A DNA stretch of 64,000 nucleotides from Hofstenia miamia (Eukaryota > Xenacoelomorpha > Acoela): the NCBI GenBank assembly GCA_004352715.1, contig SCFE01000024.1, positions 199,481 to 263,480 on the forward strand. Reading direction: 5' to 3'. The notes below the pieces were generated by a model. That model was not told the origin of the DNA. It ran no database searches and saw only the letters and a program-made list of their open reading frames with translations. Every line of letters begins with the position of its first letter. Within the stretch, counting starts at the first letter, position 1. The translations under genes were made by a program, and so were the position numbers. Below are positions 1-11,282 of this stretch, one piece after another.

Positions 1-117
1 ATGAAAGTTTGTGTTCAGGCCATGCTTGATCATTTCACATACGGTTTTGGCTTCAACTTCGTTACGTCTTAGTGATTCAATGAAGTGATAAATGTGTTCC
101 TTGCTGCACGGCAACAT
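1..117 (-). pseudogene. N-terminal fragment of a possible transposase ORF, cut by the window edge
   Basis: On the minus strand an ATG at 117 opens a frame that stays open to the window edge (39 codons). It begins MLPCSKEHIYHF and contains RRNEVEAKTVCEMIKHG, which has the feel of a helix-turn-helix N-terminus in Tc1/mariner-like transposases. No catalytic region is inside the window, so the assignment is a guess. It lies next to TA-rich repeats, as other Tc1/mariner copies here do. Confidence 0.25.
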
Positions 118-255
118 GACTTAAGATGGTATTGTCACTTGTAATTGATTTTCTATAATATGTGACTTTGCTTACTTTGTATAATTATTACGACATTTGA
201 TAAACTTATATATTAGTTAATTTATGGTAGCAACGAAGGTTTTTTCCCGGGACAG

Positions 256-258
<3 letters not shown>

Positions 259-288
<30 letters not shown>

Positions 289-427
289 NNNNNNNNNNNN
301 NNNNNNNNNNNNNNNNNNNNNNNNNNNNNNNNNNNNNNNNNNNNNNNNNNNNNNNNNNNNNNNNNNNNNNNNNNNTATGTATTTAGATACATATATATAT
401 GAATAAATAAATACTGATATATATATA

Positions 428-459
<32 letters not shown>

Positions 460-460
460 C
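259..460. repeat. (TA)n microsatellite with internal assembly gap (N 289-375)
   Basis: Long alternating TA on both sides of an 87-base N run, with short interruptions such as tgaataaataaatac near 400-415. Frames crossing it encode only Tyr-Ile repeats and are not genes. Confidence 0.9.
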
Positions 461-462
461 TT

Positions 463-711
463 AGAGGCGCTTTGTGTATTTAATTTTCGAAGGAGCTCAA
501 CAAAGCGCCACTGAACCGAAAATTCCCATACACAAAGCACCTCTCAGCTTTTACTAGTAAAGTATTCACCTTAACGGCCTCAAAATCCTATATTACACTA
601 AATGGAACATATAAAATCCTATTTTAAACTTATTATATCAATTATATGGTTTTCTATATGGGACGCTACATAGCTCCTCTTTTAAATATATTTTTTCAAC
701 AAAGCGCCTCT
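463..711. repeat. Small inverted-repeat (MITE-like) element
   Basis: The motif agaggcgctttgtgta at 463-478 recurs in reverse complement at 530-545 (tacacaaagcacctct) and as aaagcgcctct at 701-711; a further related caaagcgccact lies near 500. The 463-545 stretch can fold into a hairpin. No coding frame is present. It abuts (TA)n on the left, as expected for an insertion at TA. The outer limits are not certain. Confidence 0.5.
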
Positions 712-888
712 CAACCTTGGATTTTAAACATGATAATAGCAGACGAGATTAATATAATGACCATCATCGCAGATATCCTCAGCCTATTTTTGTAGTTATA
801 CGAAAATTATTGCACTTACGGTAGTAGTATATAGTTTATACGATAGTAAGCTATTTCTGGTTTTATTTTGAATCTTTCGTAGAGGTAT

Positions 889-945
889 TTATATATATAT
901 ATATATATATATTCGATCTATATCGAATATAGATATATTCGATCA
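889..945. repeat. Short (TA)n followed by a palindromic TCGAT-rich stretch
   Basis: About 24 bases of alternating TA, then a partly self-complementary stretch carrying three TCGAT-type words (attcgatc, atatcgaat, attcgatc). No gene was seen between 712 and 1270. Confidence 0.7.
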
Positions 946-1269
946 CTTCATCTCAAATCCTAAAGGCTGTTCAAAATGATATTGGTTAAAGGCATTAAAA
1001 CTAAAAATTTTCATCAAATTTTAATTTTTAATCGCCATAACATTAGAAAGTCCAATCTGTCAAAATTGACTTTTTAAAAATCAGTTCTCAATAAAATAAT
1101 TTACTGATTCGCTTAAAAATTGAAAGGGTCAAAATGTATACAAATTCTCTCCCATGGGCGCAAATTGATAGACCTGCTACTACTATGTTTTCCGACTTTC
1201 GTCTGAATATACAGAGAAATCAATAGATATTAACGTTTTAAGTTAATTAATGACTTAAGCTGCTGTTTT

Positions 1270-2106
1270 ACTTTGAATTCACAGCATTTTTGGAAAATGT
1301 TTTGATATTAGCCGCCAGTAATTATTTTAATATTTTGACTGGAAATTAGTACTTGTAAGACAATGCAAACTTAATTCTAATGGGGCTTTAGAATGTTTCA
1401 ATGATGATGCTGAAACTGGTTTACCATTTGAAAAAAATGAATTTGAGTTACCACACAGATAAAGGCGATGTTGATAGTGAGTTAGACGGAGAGGATGCAA
1501 TGAATAATGTAGTATTAGGTTGATGAGTATATTGGGCAATCCGTTGCATTGGAATTGATTAATGATTTTCTTCGACGGGACGATAACATCACTACTGACA
1601 ATTTCTTTAATTTCTTTAATGTAACACAGTTATATTAAAAAAATTTCCCTGTACAAACCTCAGCAAAACATAACTTGTATAAGACGACTAAAAAAGTAAA
1701 TATTTTGTCTTCTATTCATCTGCACTTCGAATTTTCTCAAAAGAAGAAACCTCACTGTTCTAAAAGTGAAGTGAGTGTTGATGTGATAATTCTTTATTCA
1801 GCAAAGGAAGCAACTCGTGCAGTCATTGGTTATGTTTTACAGCAACTTGATTTTGCTGACATCAATGCAAGGATACTTTATCGAGAGTCAACTTCTGAGC
1901 TGAACAGATTTTATCACTTGCTTAGCTGAAAAATCATCAGGGTCCTTGTGGTGGAAGATCATTTTAACCTATCCAAATAACTGTAAGCCGTAGCCCATTT
2001 TTATCCGAGACTGTTAAAAAACACAAAAATGATTTGTGCCATATGCAGTAATCCAGAATGTGAAAAATGTTCTTCCAATTGCCATAAATTTGTTAAATCC
2101 ATTTGA
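1270..2106 (+). pseudogene. Decayed piggyBac-like transposase
   Basis: Three pieces in order match landmarks of piggyBac (DDE_Tnp_1_7) transposases. Near 1590-1625 a frame reads ITTDNFF, like the DNFFT block around the second catalytic Asp. Within 1675-1929 the frame reads KEATRAVIGYVLQQLDFADI followed by NARILYRES, matching the block where a Trp-rich segment is followed by D.a.iNA.ilY. At 2029-2106 a short frame MICAICSNPECEKC..NCHKF resembles the C-terminal cysteine-rich domain. The pieces lie in different frames with stops between them, so the gene is dead. The family call rests on remembered motifs and is fairly but not fully secure. Confidence 0.6.
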
Positions 2107-3037
2107 TGCTATCTATTTTTTCCCCAGTTGCCCAAGTTTATTTCTGGCATTTATCAGAAGAAATCAACAATAATTTGTGATATTGTTTTTAACCGTCTTT
2201 TCATTTCCAAAAAATTTGAGGATGATGCCCTTTTTAATATCTTGTCTATTTGAGTAACTACTTATTAAATTCACTTTGCAGTTGTAAAATAGCGTTTGTA
2301 TGGAATAAAAAATTTAGAGGTTTTCTGTACATACAATAGTTTTGTTATTAATTTTTGCCCTAAAACATTTTTGATAAATATAGAGTAGTTTTATTGTGAT
2401 TAAATTTTGGCTTTAAAAAATTGCGGTTCATGTTTAACTTTTCTAAAATTATCCCGAGCACTAGATGTGAAATTTTTTCTATAATTTGTAAAATTCACAT
2501 CAAATAGTTGTAATGAAGCTTGTAGGCGTCAGCATTCAGTGTTAGAAAAATTGATTGCTCACCCCTTATAAAAAAAATTAATGTATTTTTCATTTTTAAA
2601 ATTTGTTTATAAAAAGCTTTTAGAGATTTGCTTGTTAACATTGAAATTTCAAAGCAGTTATTTTTCGCTATACCATTTTGTCGATTTTGAATGCATTGTT
2701 TAAATAATTAAATTGATCATTTTAATTTTGTAAAAAGTGTCTATAGACATGTTGCTAGACTGCTATATTATTTCTGCATATTTTTGAAATAATCGCACCT
2801 GTTAACGCATAATTATTGTTGTTAATTTTTAGTTTATATTTAATAATGAGTAATTCGATCGCTAATGCACAATTTGGAAAACGACGCATTACAATGAGCT
2901 TAACAATTGATGAAGATATTTTCACAAATATTGACTCTGGGGGTGTTGAGGTTATTCTAATGAATAAACTGCTCACACATTGTTTTGGATCTATTGCTTT
3001 TAATTCAAACGATACTTTGTCACACCCTCCTCCTCAG
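2107..3037 (+). other. AT-rich region upstream of the common lola-like exon
   Basis: No separate gene is recognised in 2107-2815. From 2816 a frame is open in phase with the downstream exon (M at 2846 begins MSNSIANAQFGKRR). It could be coding or an intron that happens to be open. A pyrimidine-rich run ending in cag at 3037 looks like the acceptor. Confidence 0.4.
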
Positions 3038-3607
3038 TTTTCTAGAGCAGCCGAGCCAACACGTAACACACCATCTTCATCAAGTTCCTGTATATCACAT
3101 CGGATTTCAGATACTTTAAGCGCCTCTCATTCACAATTAATTACTGAAAATTCCGCTTCTCACAAAAAACCGTTTAAATCTTTAAGCACAAGGAATTATT
3201 TATCGCGGAGTATTTATAATAAACGTCGACGTCCAATTTCCTCTAGTTTTGTTAAACGTGCAAGATATACGGTTGATCAACAAGCTTTGCCAACGATGGT
3301 GCACAATTCCTCAAATGATCATAAAGAAGTTATATCAGAATCATCAGGCCCTTCATCGCAAATATATTCTTCAGTTGAAAACTATGCAGCTGATAATGCT
3401 CCTGTCTATGCATATCAAGATAATTTAAGCACTGTGAAAGTTAAGGAAGAAGATCAACTTATTAATGAACTTACATTATCTTCTCTTCTTAACCAGTCGG
3501 ATTATACTGAAGAGACTAATGTTCAAGATATTGTATCAAATGATGCTGAAGTTGAATTACTAAATGAACATATTCCTTCTTCTGCTCCAGATATTTCTCC
3601 AATTGTG
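3038..3607 (+). CDS. lola-like transcription factor, common (linker) exon
   Basis: This 190-codon stretch has no stops and a clearly coding composition. It is serine-rich and low in order, with a basic NKRRRP (residues 61-66) and KRAR (73-76), likely nuclear localisation signals, and VKEE (135-138), a SUMO-consensus-type site in an acidic tail. This matches the linker between the BTB domain and the alternative zinc fingers in lola-type (BTB-ZF) proteins, which act in the nucleus as DNA-binding regulators. The start is placed after ccctcctcctcag, but the frame is open back to 2816, so the 5' border is uncertain. The 3' border is set by a donor (gtg|gtgcgt at 3608) that leads to a 43-nt intron; reading through gives a stop at 3617-3619. 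The BTB domain is not in this window. Confidence 0.7.
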
Positions 3608-3650
3608 GTGCGTAGTTAATCCAAAATGCATAGCTAGCTATCTAGTTTAG

Positions 3651-3702
3651 ATTCCAGTAAACAATTCGCAGTCTCAAGCAACTTCTCGACCTGCTTCTTC
3701 AG
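3651..3702 (+). CDS. lola-like transcription factor, last common exon (shared splice donor)
   Basis: After acceptor ctagtttag the frame continues from the previous exon in phase 0 and reads IPVNNSQSQATSRPASS plus one leftover G. It ends at cag|gtattt (3703). The exon is 52 nt, so it leaves one base, and every downstream zinc-finger exon begins with two bases before its KRxxC-type start. Joining G to those pairs gives Gly, Glu, Ala or Val codons and keeps the fingers in frame. This shared phase-1 donor is the hub of the alternative splicing. Confidence 0.7.
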
Positions 3703-5482
3703 GTATTTTCATAATTTCTTACAAAGTATATATATGTAATGAATTTATATACATATATGTAATGAATTTCAACTAAATTTTAATCCTCATTTTTGTACGT
3801 CTTTTCTGGAAAAAACTCAATCCTTTGTGAAATGATGTTTAATCATCTTTTCACCAAAACTTATGTATCTGTATAAATTCATATGTATGCCAAAATTATT
3901 CCTTTAAGAATACTATTGTGAGAAACAAATAGTACCACATGGTACTAAATAGGTCACTAATCCAGTGGAACTTGGTAAAAGGGAATTGAATGCGCATGTA
4001 ATAACTACCAGTGCAAACCTGTTGAAGAGTCTGACTGTGTTGCACTTTATTTATTGCAATGGATTCATTTAAAAAAATGTTTGAAGAACTTTCGAAAACC
4101 ATGTGTTTCCACAAACTATCAAAACATTATATAAAATTTCGGATCTTTTATGTGGATATTGTGCTTAAATATAAATTTTTAGTGGTTTTCATAAAATATA
4201 AACAATTACTTTTCTAAAAATCCTATGTGCCGCCATGTATAAATGGTGTTTTTAACTTAATAATATTAAGCATTAAAGTTTCGGCGGAGAACCAAAAATA
4301 TCATTGCATGTTTTTGTAATATATAATTATATTTTGTATAATTTGCAAATAAATAATCGTTTTTATAATTAATTTTGGAAAAATATTTGGAACCACCCCT
4401 CCGTCTGCTTCGCAACACTGTTTAAAAGATGTTTATAGCACCTTTTTTTCAATTAGCTATGATTACATTGTATATCAAATTGAGAATACACAATAAAATT
4501 CATTACTTGTGTTTCTATGGAGAAAATTTTCTGTATTCGGGCATTGCTTTCAGCAAGATTTCTATTTATATTTGCGATGTTATTAATCAGAGCAATAGTC
4601 CGTTCAACTTAATTATATACATACAACAGCCAGATCTTGCACATTTTTTAATGGAAACTATTGATTATGCAAGGAATTGCAGTTGGCCATCTTGATTGTG
4701 TTATTCTTAAAAACTAACAAAAATTATTACTTTCAAACAGCTTCAATACTTTTTAGATGTTAGCTTTTAAGTACAGAATCCATTTATTTGTCATTAATAT
4801 CTGCTGCTTTCTCCGGCGTAATTACCGAGCGCGATAGACTTTTAAGGTTATACGCAACAGCTATAGCCTGAATGAATGCTCCACAATGGGGTACTCCAAT
4901 TGAATGAAATTTGTATGAATGTGCTTTCTGGTCAAAATTACTGTCAATGAGGATCAAACTTTATAATTGAACCCTTTTCATGAAAAATCCTATTCTATTA
5001 GCATTATACTTTCTTAGCGACCCCGTCTTGTGTTTTCCGACTCATGATTTAAGTCATGTAATATTTCAATGTACTAGATAATTAAAATCAGCATAGTAAA
5101 TAATTTTGACAACGATGTTTTAAGTTGCAATACAGTTAGTGTAACTTATAATTTAATTCGGTTTTTTCATTATTATTGTGAAGCACGTGATAGAATTGTT
5201 TGCCATTTTTATCTGTTCGAGGTTAATAACATTCCTTTAGTCAGTTGTTTTTACAAATTCAATGAATGTACTTCTTGAATTCTTTGTTCATATCTAGTTC
5301 TTTAACACTATCTGATAGGCAAGAATTTGTAAATGTCTCCAATTTTTTGTTTCTCTTGATATACATCAGAGACAGTTGTTTCACACCAATTCTAATTCAA
5401 TCACATAAAAGCCATATCGATTTTATTCTTTACAATAATTGCTTTCAATGAGCCTATAATTTCTTGAAATCGTAATATTTAG
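3703..5482 (+). other. Intron, with one decayed exon-like stretch near 4490-4600
   Basis: No intact gene. A frame around 4499-4600 reads HYLCFYGENF and then AFSKISIYICD; at nucleotide level ggagaaaattttctgtat..gctttcagcaagatttctatttat resembles 16785-16845, another decayed finger-like stretch. Short tandem atatatgtaatgaattt words occur at 3727-3775. Confidence 0.4.
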
Positions 5483-5652
5483 GCCTAAAACGTCACCGTT
5501 GTCATCTGTGTTCTTACAATACGAATTTTTCCACACACATCAAATATCACTATTCTTCTCGCCACTCTGACGCTCGGCCATTCGTCTGTCCACATTGTAA
5601 TGCATCGTTCAAATTGAAATCGAATCTTCGTTCTCATAGCAAACGGCACTGA
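5483..5652 (+). CDS. lola-like alternative terminal exon A: two C2H2 zinc fingers
   Basis: Acceptor atatttag at 5482, two leftover bases (gc), then LKRHRCHLCSYNTNF to the stop at 5650-5652. Finger 1 is C-x2-C-x12-H-x4-H, finger 2 (FVCPHCNASFKLKS) is C-x2-C-x12-H-x3-H, and the linker SDARPF is a variant of TGEKPF. Spliced to the donor at 3703, the first codon becomes Gly. The protein ends five residues after the last zinc ligand region (HSKRH). In lola-type genes such exons give each isoform its own DNA-binding specificity. It is close in sequence to exon C at 8224. An attaaa at 5890 is the nearest polyadenylation-like signal. Confidence 0.85.
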
Positions 5653-7587
5653 AATTTGACTATTCTTAATGCTTCAAAATATGTAATTGTTTTAAATTTC
5701 ATGAGTTTATCATTTATATTGCTACGAACTTTGCTAAGTCCATGTATTGGTTTCATTTAAAAATCTTAAGTAAAAAGAAATTTTGCTGCACGAGGGCTAA
5801 CTGTTTCATTGTATGCAAATTTTGCAGTAAAAAGTTAAGATTCATGAATTACATCACTATTTACATGTACAACCTATTTACTTTAATTTATTAAAATGTG
5901 AATTTTATTGATGATACACGTTTATCAACAAAATATTTTTGCCTGAAATTATTCAACAATTTTGTTTGGTTGGTTACTTCAAACTTGGCTCAATTCATCT
6001 TGATAAATTGTATCACTGTTTGTAGTAAATTAGTGCATGTGTATTTTCCATAAAAGCCTGTTGTTGAGCACAGCTGTTTCAGAATTGTTGCATCAACTTA
6101 ATGCTTGTGTTTCATTGTAATGGTGTCAATATTTCTACTGAAGGGTAAAATTACTTTATCTGTCTGCGAATTCTGGAAGTCATGTGTTATTAAGCAAAGA
6201 AAATTTAGTTTCAAATTCATTGAATACCTTGATATCAGTACCATTTTTTTAAAAAATCGGGCACGTGATAACGCTATTCTAGTGAATAGCATAAACCGAT
6301 AATAATCTAAGATCGTAAATTACTTTGTTCCATACATTAAATTACATCAGAAGATTGAGAATGACCTAAATCTTTTATGAAATCACGAAACAAAATAACC
6401 GGTTATATTTCAATGATTTTTTAATGTATGCATCGCCAAAAATCAACTGGGTAATGATCTGGTAGAAGGTTTCCGACTGATGTGTCTCTCAATTTCGTCT
6501 TTGGGTTTTATTTCACTTATTCTGCCATATGGGACGGCGTGCCTCCTCTGCGACAGACTTTGTGTGACATGAGTCTTCAACATATTCGGGTGTCATAGAA
6601 TAAAAAAGGAGGGATCAACTTGATTCCGCCCACGCTCTACTTTCTAAGGGTGAGCAATGATTCGATTATATTATCTCATTTGACGCAATTATTTGTATAG
6701 ACACAATCGTTTGACTGCCCCTCAGCTGTTTGTAACGCAGAAGTAGCATAGTGAATATCAATTTCAAATTGTTGAAGAAAGAATTCCAAACGCTGTATAT
6801 TTGATTTCTTGGACGCGTCGGGGCGATAAGGTTTCATTTCTAAGTATTAACTCAAAATGTGCACTACTACAGATTGCATGAGGTTGTTTTGAATTGAGCG
6901 TAACTAACGATGATTTCACTGGGGAAATTGAACTATCCTTGCCTCAGTGAGTGGTGAGGATGGACGGCTCTTCTAATTCTTCTCAATACAAAGTATGCGC
7001 AATGCTTGAACGGTGGAGTCATTGCATTTGTAATATATTTTTACCAACTGAGAATGCATTTTCAAATCCATTTTGAAATTGAGAAATATGACTTCGTTTA
7101 TGTCGTTAAATTACAGCTGTATATATTTCAATATTGATGTAGCTAAAACAAAATTACAATTGTACACATGTATTAATGCATGTCTAAATGAATGCAGTTT
7201 AGTATTTTTCATGACTATAGCCACTCTGTATTTTATGAAATTGTCTAAGATATCAAAGCATTTCTAAATTGCATGTAGATTGCATATTGGGATCTTTTGA
7301 ATATGGTAGTTGGGTCGCAAGTTTGGGAAATATATGAAGATTATGAACATACTTATTTATGTAACAAAGCCCAATAAATCTATTGCTCGTTTAGCATTTA
7401 AAATTTGGTATTCCTACCAATTTCAAACATTGATATAATTTGTACTTGACAATAGCAGCAAAACTGATACTGAATGCAATAGGACTTCCATAACGGTTTA
7501 AAAAGCGCTTCATAGTTCATATGAAATAGCGTAGATTCGTAGCTTTGAACATTTTTTCTAATCAGTCAACTGAATGGTAATATTTAG
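5653..7587 (+). other. Spacer between alternative exons A and B
   Basis: AT-rich, no supported gene. Short overlapping frames at 6098-6302 on both strands have no recognisable domain. Near 6530-6580 a frame reads CLLCDRLC, faintly finger-like but without the His pair and without a matching acceptor phase. Confidence 0.5.
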
Positions 7588-7778
7588 AGGTAAAGCGATA
7601 TCGTTGTCCATTGTGTAGCTACAGTTCTAATTCCCTTCAGCATATTACATATCACAATTCGTGTCGTCATTCGGATGCTCGACCATTTATCTGTCCGCTC
7701 TGCGAAGCAGATTTTAAGCTCAAATCGCATCTTAACGCACACCTCAAACGCCATTCTAGGACTTCTTCTAATTGTTAA
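7588..7778 (+). CDS. lola-like alternative terminal exon B: two C2H2 zinc fingers
   Basis: Acceptor tatttag at 7587, leftover ag, then VKRYRCPLCSYSSNS to a stop at 7776-7778. Finger 1 spans C-x2-C-x12-H-x4-H, then SDARPF, then CPLCEADFKLKSHLNAH with C-x2-C-x12-H-x3-H, and a short tail SRTSSNC. Joined to the common donor the first codon is GAG (Glu). The canonical signal aataaa lies 20 bases after the stop, supporting this as a true 3'-terminal exon. The reading FKLKS in finger 2 is shared with exons A, C and F, so these exons are paralogues. Confidence 0.85.
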
Positions 7779-7798
7779 AATGCATTTGTGTTTTCTAT

Positions 7799-7804
7799 AA
7801 TAAA
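7799..7804 (+). terminator. Polyadenylation signal for exon B
   Basis: AATAAA 21 bases beyond the stop of exon B. Confidence 0.6.
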
Positions 7805-8223
7805 TTTTTCGACTTTATGATCACTCTTACGTTTTATTGTTCGTTAGCTTCTTAAACTATATTATATATAATGTAATGAATGTATTCGCCTATATTTCTT
7901 GAGAGCTTTCTGTATAATAGCAAAGCCTTCTAGAAGGCTTTATAATAGTTACTTTACAATTTTCTATATTTCCTTGAAATGTTTTTGCTTTGGTGGTCGA
8001 TCCCTAGCCATTAGTCCCAGAAAGTTGAATGTGAATGAAACCAGGGATTTTTGCAATACTTTCTAAAATGGCATTTCTAGCTGTTTTACATTCACTGATG
8101 TACCACGATACCTTTGTTTATAAAATGATAAGTTATGGAATTTATAAGTCCAAAATTATATTTCCGTTCTGTAGCAATGCTTAATTTCTGGTTTTTGATG
8201 TGCATTGAAATCTTCGTATTTAG

Positions 8224-8393
8224 GACTAAAACGTCACTGTTGTCATCTTTGCTCTTACGGTACGAACTTTTCGACGCACATCAAATACCACTATTCTTCC
8301 CGCCATTCTGATGCCCGGCCCTTCATCTGTCCACATTGTAACGCATCGTTCAAATTGAAATCACATCTTCGCACACATAGCAAGCGTCATTGA
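8224..8393 (+). CDS. lola-like alternative terminal exon C: two C2H2 zinc fingers
   Basis: Acceptor gtatttag at 8223, leftover ga, then LKRHCCHLCSYGTNFSTH to the stop at 8391-8393. It has the same length and layout as exon A and differs at few residues (R to C before finger 1, N to G in finger 1, FV to FI, SNLRS to SHLRT in finger 2), so A and C are recent duplicates with B between them. Both fingers keep all zinc ligands. The extra Cys before CHLC is unusual but does not disturb the spacing. The recognition-helix change SNLRS to SHLRT could alter DNA preference. AATAAA follows at 8494. Confidence 0.85.
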
Positions 8394-8493
8394 ATTTCGA
8401 CTGTTTTTGTCTTTTTATCGAAATTGTAGTGTTTGGCATTTTTTAATTTAAGTAATTTTCTATTTATTCAATTTATCCAAATTATTTCATCAA

Positions 8494-8499
8494 AATAAA
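8494..8499 (+). terminator. Polyadenylation signal for exon C
   Basis: AATAAA about 100 bases beyond the stop of exon C. Confidence 0.5.
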
Positions 8500-11181
8500 T
8501 TCGGCCATTACCAATTCAATTATCTTCACTTTCTTCGAAATCCAACTTCATTTTACTGTCTTAATATAATGCTGTCTTTGTTATAACTTGGCCTGGATAT
8601 ATCTTTAATTTTTTCTTTTGAAACAGGATAGATATCTGATGCTTTTACTGCAACAATCAAATGTTTTTCTTGACCAGGAATACATAATTATTTTTTAGGA
8701 TTAGTTGAAATTTTATTTTTATGTATATTTTTGAACATACTATATAATATATTAATGATTTTTTGAAATGATTTTCAAAATCATATATGATTAAGACTGC
8801 ACGGACTCAACTTTTGGCTTTAGAGAACTTTGGTTTCTCTTGTGTCAGAACTTGTTTAGCTTGGCTCAGCAAACGCGGGCTTTGCATTGCAGATTGATCC
8901 CCTTTAATTCTTCATATTCACATGTTACGCCAATTTCAGCTAGAAAATATTTCATTAAAACTAACTCAACTGATTCCCCATCTTTCAGGATTTCGGGTTG
9001 TTTTTCAGCAGATAGTTTAATCCTGTTCAAAAGTGTACCTTCAAAATATGTTTACAACAGATAGTCCAAAAATTGTAAATACTATGACTGATTACAGCTA
9101 ATTAAGAGAATAAAAATCAATATATTCCTATTTCGGTTGTACTTTCTTACCAAATTGTGGGCTGAGTTGGAAATCTGCATTTCAGTATCGTTATTTTCAA
9201 TTGATCTATTAAAAGCCAATGATCACCAAATTGCTGCATAATCTTGCTAGTAGATCATAGAATGAGTTTGGACGTCCATGCACATTCACAAATATTGGGT
9301 TATTGATTACAATGAATCTCTCATTTTGCAGCAGCGCAGTGCCACATTTTCATTACAACATGGTAGTTTTTATATGTTTATGGAGAACGAAATGCCAAGT
9401 CACCAATTAAAATCAATTAAAAAGTACAATTTGGCAATGGCGAAAGCTGCAGACGAATCCCAGCCATCTCTCTAGCATCTCCCTGCAGCACAACAACGTG
9501 AAGCCAAATGTGTCCTTTTTACTCTGCAGATTGTAATTTGTGAACCCGTTCGCTCCTCTCAACCGGGAACATAACTCAAAACAGCCATCTACACATCGTA
9601 TAAGGAGGTACTTATTACTGCGACGTACGCTTTTGAAGCCATTTATGAAAACTCTTCGATAGTGTAAGTTGAAAGTTAAAAACTCATCCCTATTATTTCT
9701 CACGGGAACTATGTAATTTGAAAATACAGTCGTTTATGCAACTGCTTTGTATATTAATATGTGACAACCAACTCTATGTATTTATTAAATACGCTATGTA
9801 CATTTTTATTATTAGCAGATAAATGGCTAACACATCGATTAAAATTTTTACTCTTACAAACTGGAAGTGTTTTATAATGTCAAACACCCCTTCCTATCGA
9901 AGACGTGAAATAGACACTAAGGTGTCTTAAAGTTATTATTTGGGCTACTGTTATTAGAGCTGCAAGTTGAGTAAAATCGTGTGTGCCAGAACAATTGGTT
10001 ATGAATGTATTATAGTTTCCATAAAATATCTTATCATTTTTTGTTTATGGTGTGTATTTAATTTCGTGTGGTCATTGATTGGATCTCGCTCGTTAAGCCA
10101 TTTAACGCAATCAAAATAGGTGACTTTATTAAAGAATAGTAATAATTTTGTCAGTGAGTACTAATACTACTGATGCCTACATAACATGTCTTCCAGTAGT
10201 GTTATCAAAAATTACGTTAGTTTTCTAAGATTGTTCAAGTTTATCTATTTGACTTTCGTGTACATGTATCATCTAAATAGTAATCATTTTACTTACATAT
10301 TGATGTTAATTGATCTCTTCATTAGATTTTCTCTAATAGTAATTTGACACTGTTAAATTCTATAGTTCCAAGTGCCTCGGATTAGTCTTACGCTGCCGTA
10401 AAGTAAACTAGAAAATTTTATAAAGGGATTTTGTATCACTTTCCTAAATATCTCGTGCACTGCCGTAAAGTAAGACACAAAGAGCTTAGAGAAAGCTAAA
10501 TTTATAATTGTAATTTTAAATCATTAGGATATATTTTAATTCAGCAATAATATGCATGCATATTGTCCAACCTATTTCCATCCGTCGACGGGATTTCGGA
10601 CGAAAGTTTAGGAATTTCCAAAGTGAAGGAAACAACTAACATTATGATATTCAATCAAAACTATTTTTTTATAATCTAGGATCGATGAGGATGCTTACAA
10701 AAAATCTTTTGAAAATATAAATCAATAGTTCAATTCTAGCGCACAATGTGATAGGGTAATTTTGAAATATTTGGAATTCCTAAAAAGTGTTTTCTTGTCT
10801 TAATTGGTCTAGTAACAAATGTTGTATCTCGGGTTTTAGTGCATAGGTGAATGATAAGCAACCTACATATTCCTCAATGATTTAATGCAAATTGACATAT
10901 TGCGGATGGATAGATTAATACACTATTTCGGTTCATTTCTGCATTGTATATGAAAGGACACCATTTGATTAAAAGCAAGACTATCTATAGAATATTATAC
11001 TATTATAATCACTAATATAAAATATACACAATAGTAGGTTGAGTATTTTGCAGCCATCCAACCGTAATTTTTATTCTCGATTTTCTGTTTTACACGCATA
11101 TTTAACTTTTTTATTGATTCACAGAATAATTTTTAAGGTTCAGGTCCTAAGTTAAATTCGGAATAAATTTTTTATATTTAG
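8500..11181 (+). other. Spacer between alternative exons C and D
   Basis: AT-rich with no supported gene. Around 9278-9475 a frame follows a good acceptor-like ctctcattttgcag, but the phase needed for the shared donor runs into a stop after about ten codons. A 17-base word ctgccgtaaagtaa-type repeat occurs twice (near 10392 and 10451). Confidence 0.5.
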
Positions 11182-11282
11182 CTCGAGTAAAAGCCCATCT
11201 TTGTCCTTACTGTCGTTATACATCTTCACGAAAGCATAACCTTTTACGGCACATGCGCGCCCGACATCAAATATTTCTTTGA
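11182..11282 (+). CDS. lola-like alternative terminal exon D: single C2H2 zinc finger
   Basis: Acceptor atatttag at 11181, leftover ct, then RVKAHLCPYCRYTSSRKH to a stop at 11280-11282 (32 codons). One finger, C-x2-C-x12-H-x4-H, ends ARHQIFL; there is no second finger before the stop. The phase matches the shared donor (first codon GCT, Ala). One-finger isoforms are known in the family in insects, so this need not be a truncation, but loss of a second finger by an early stop is also possible. The nearest AATAAA is far downstream (11838). Confidence 0.75.

Noticed and set aside
217-540. Frames of Tyr-Ile repeats on both strands
   Set aside because: They translate (TA)n and N runs and are not genes.
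1-3037. BTB domain of the lola-like gene
   Set aside because: No BTB motif was found in this stretch; it must lie outside the window or on a missing segment.
9278-9703. Overlapping frames of 65 and 96 codons on opposite strands after a good acceptor
   Set aside because: No domain recognised, and the phase needed by the shared donor hits a stop after about ten codons.
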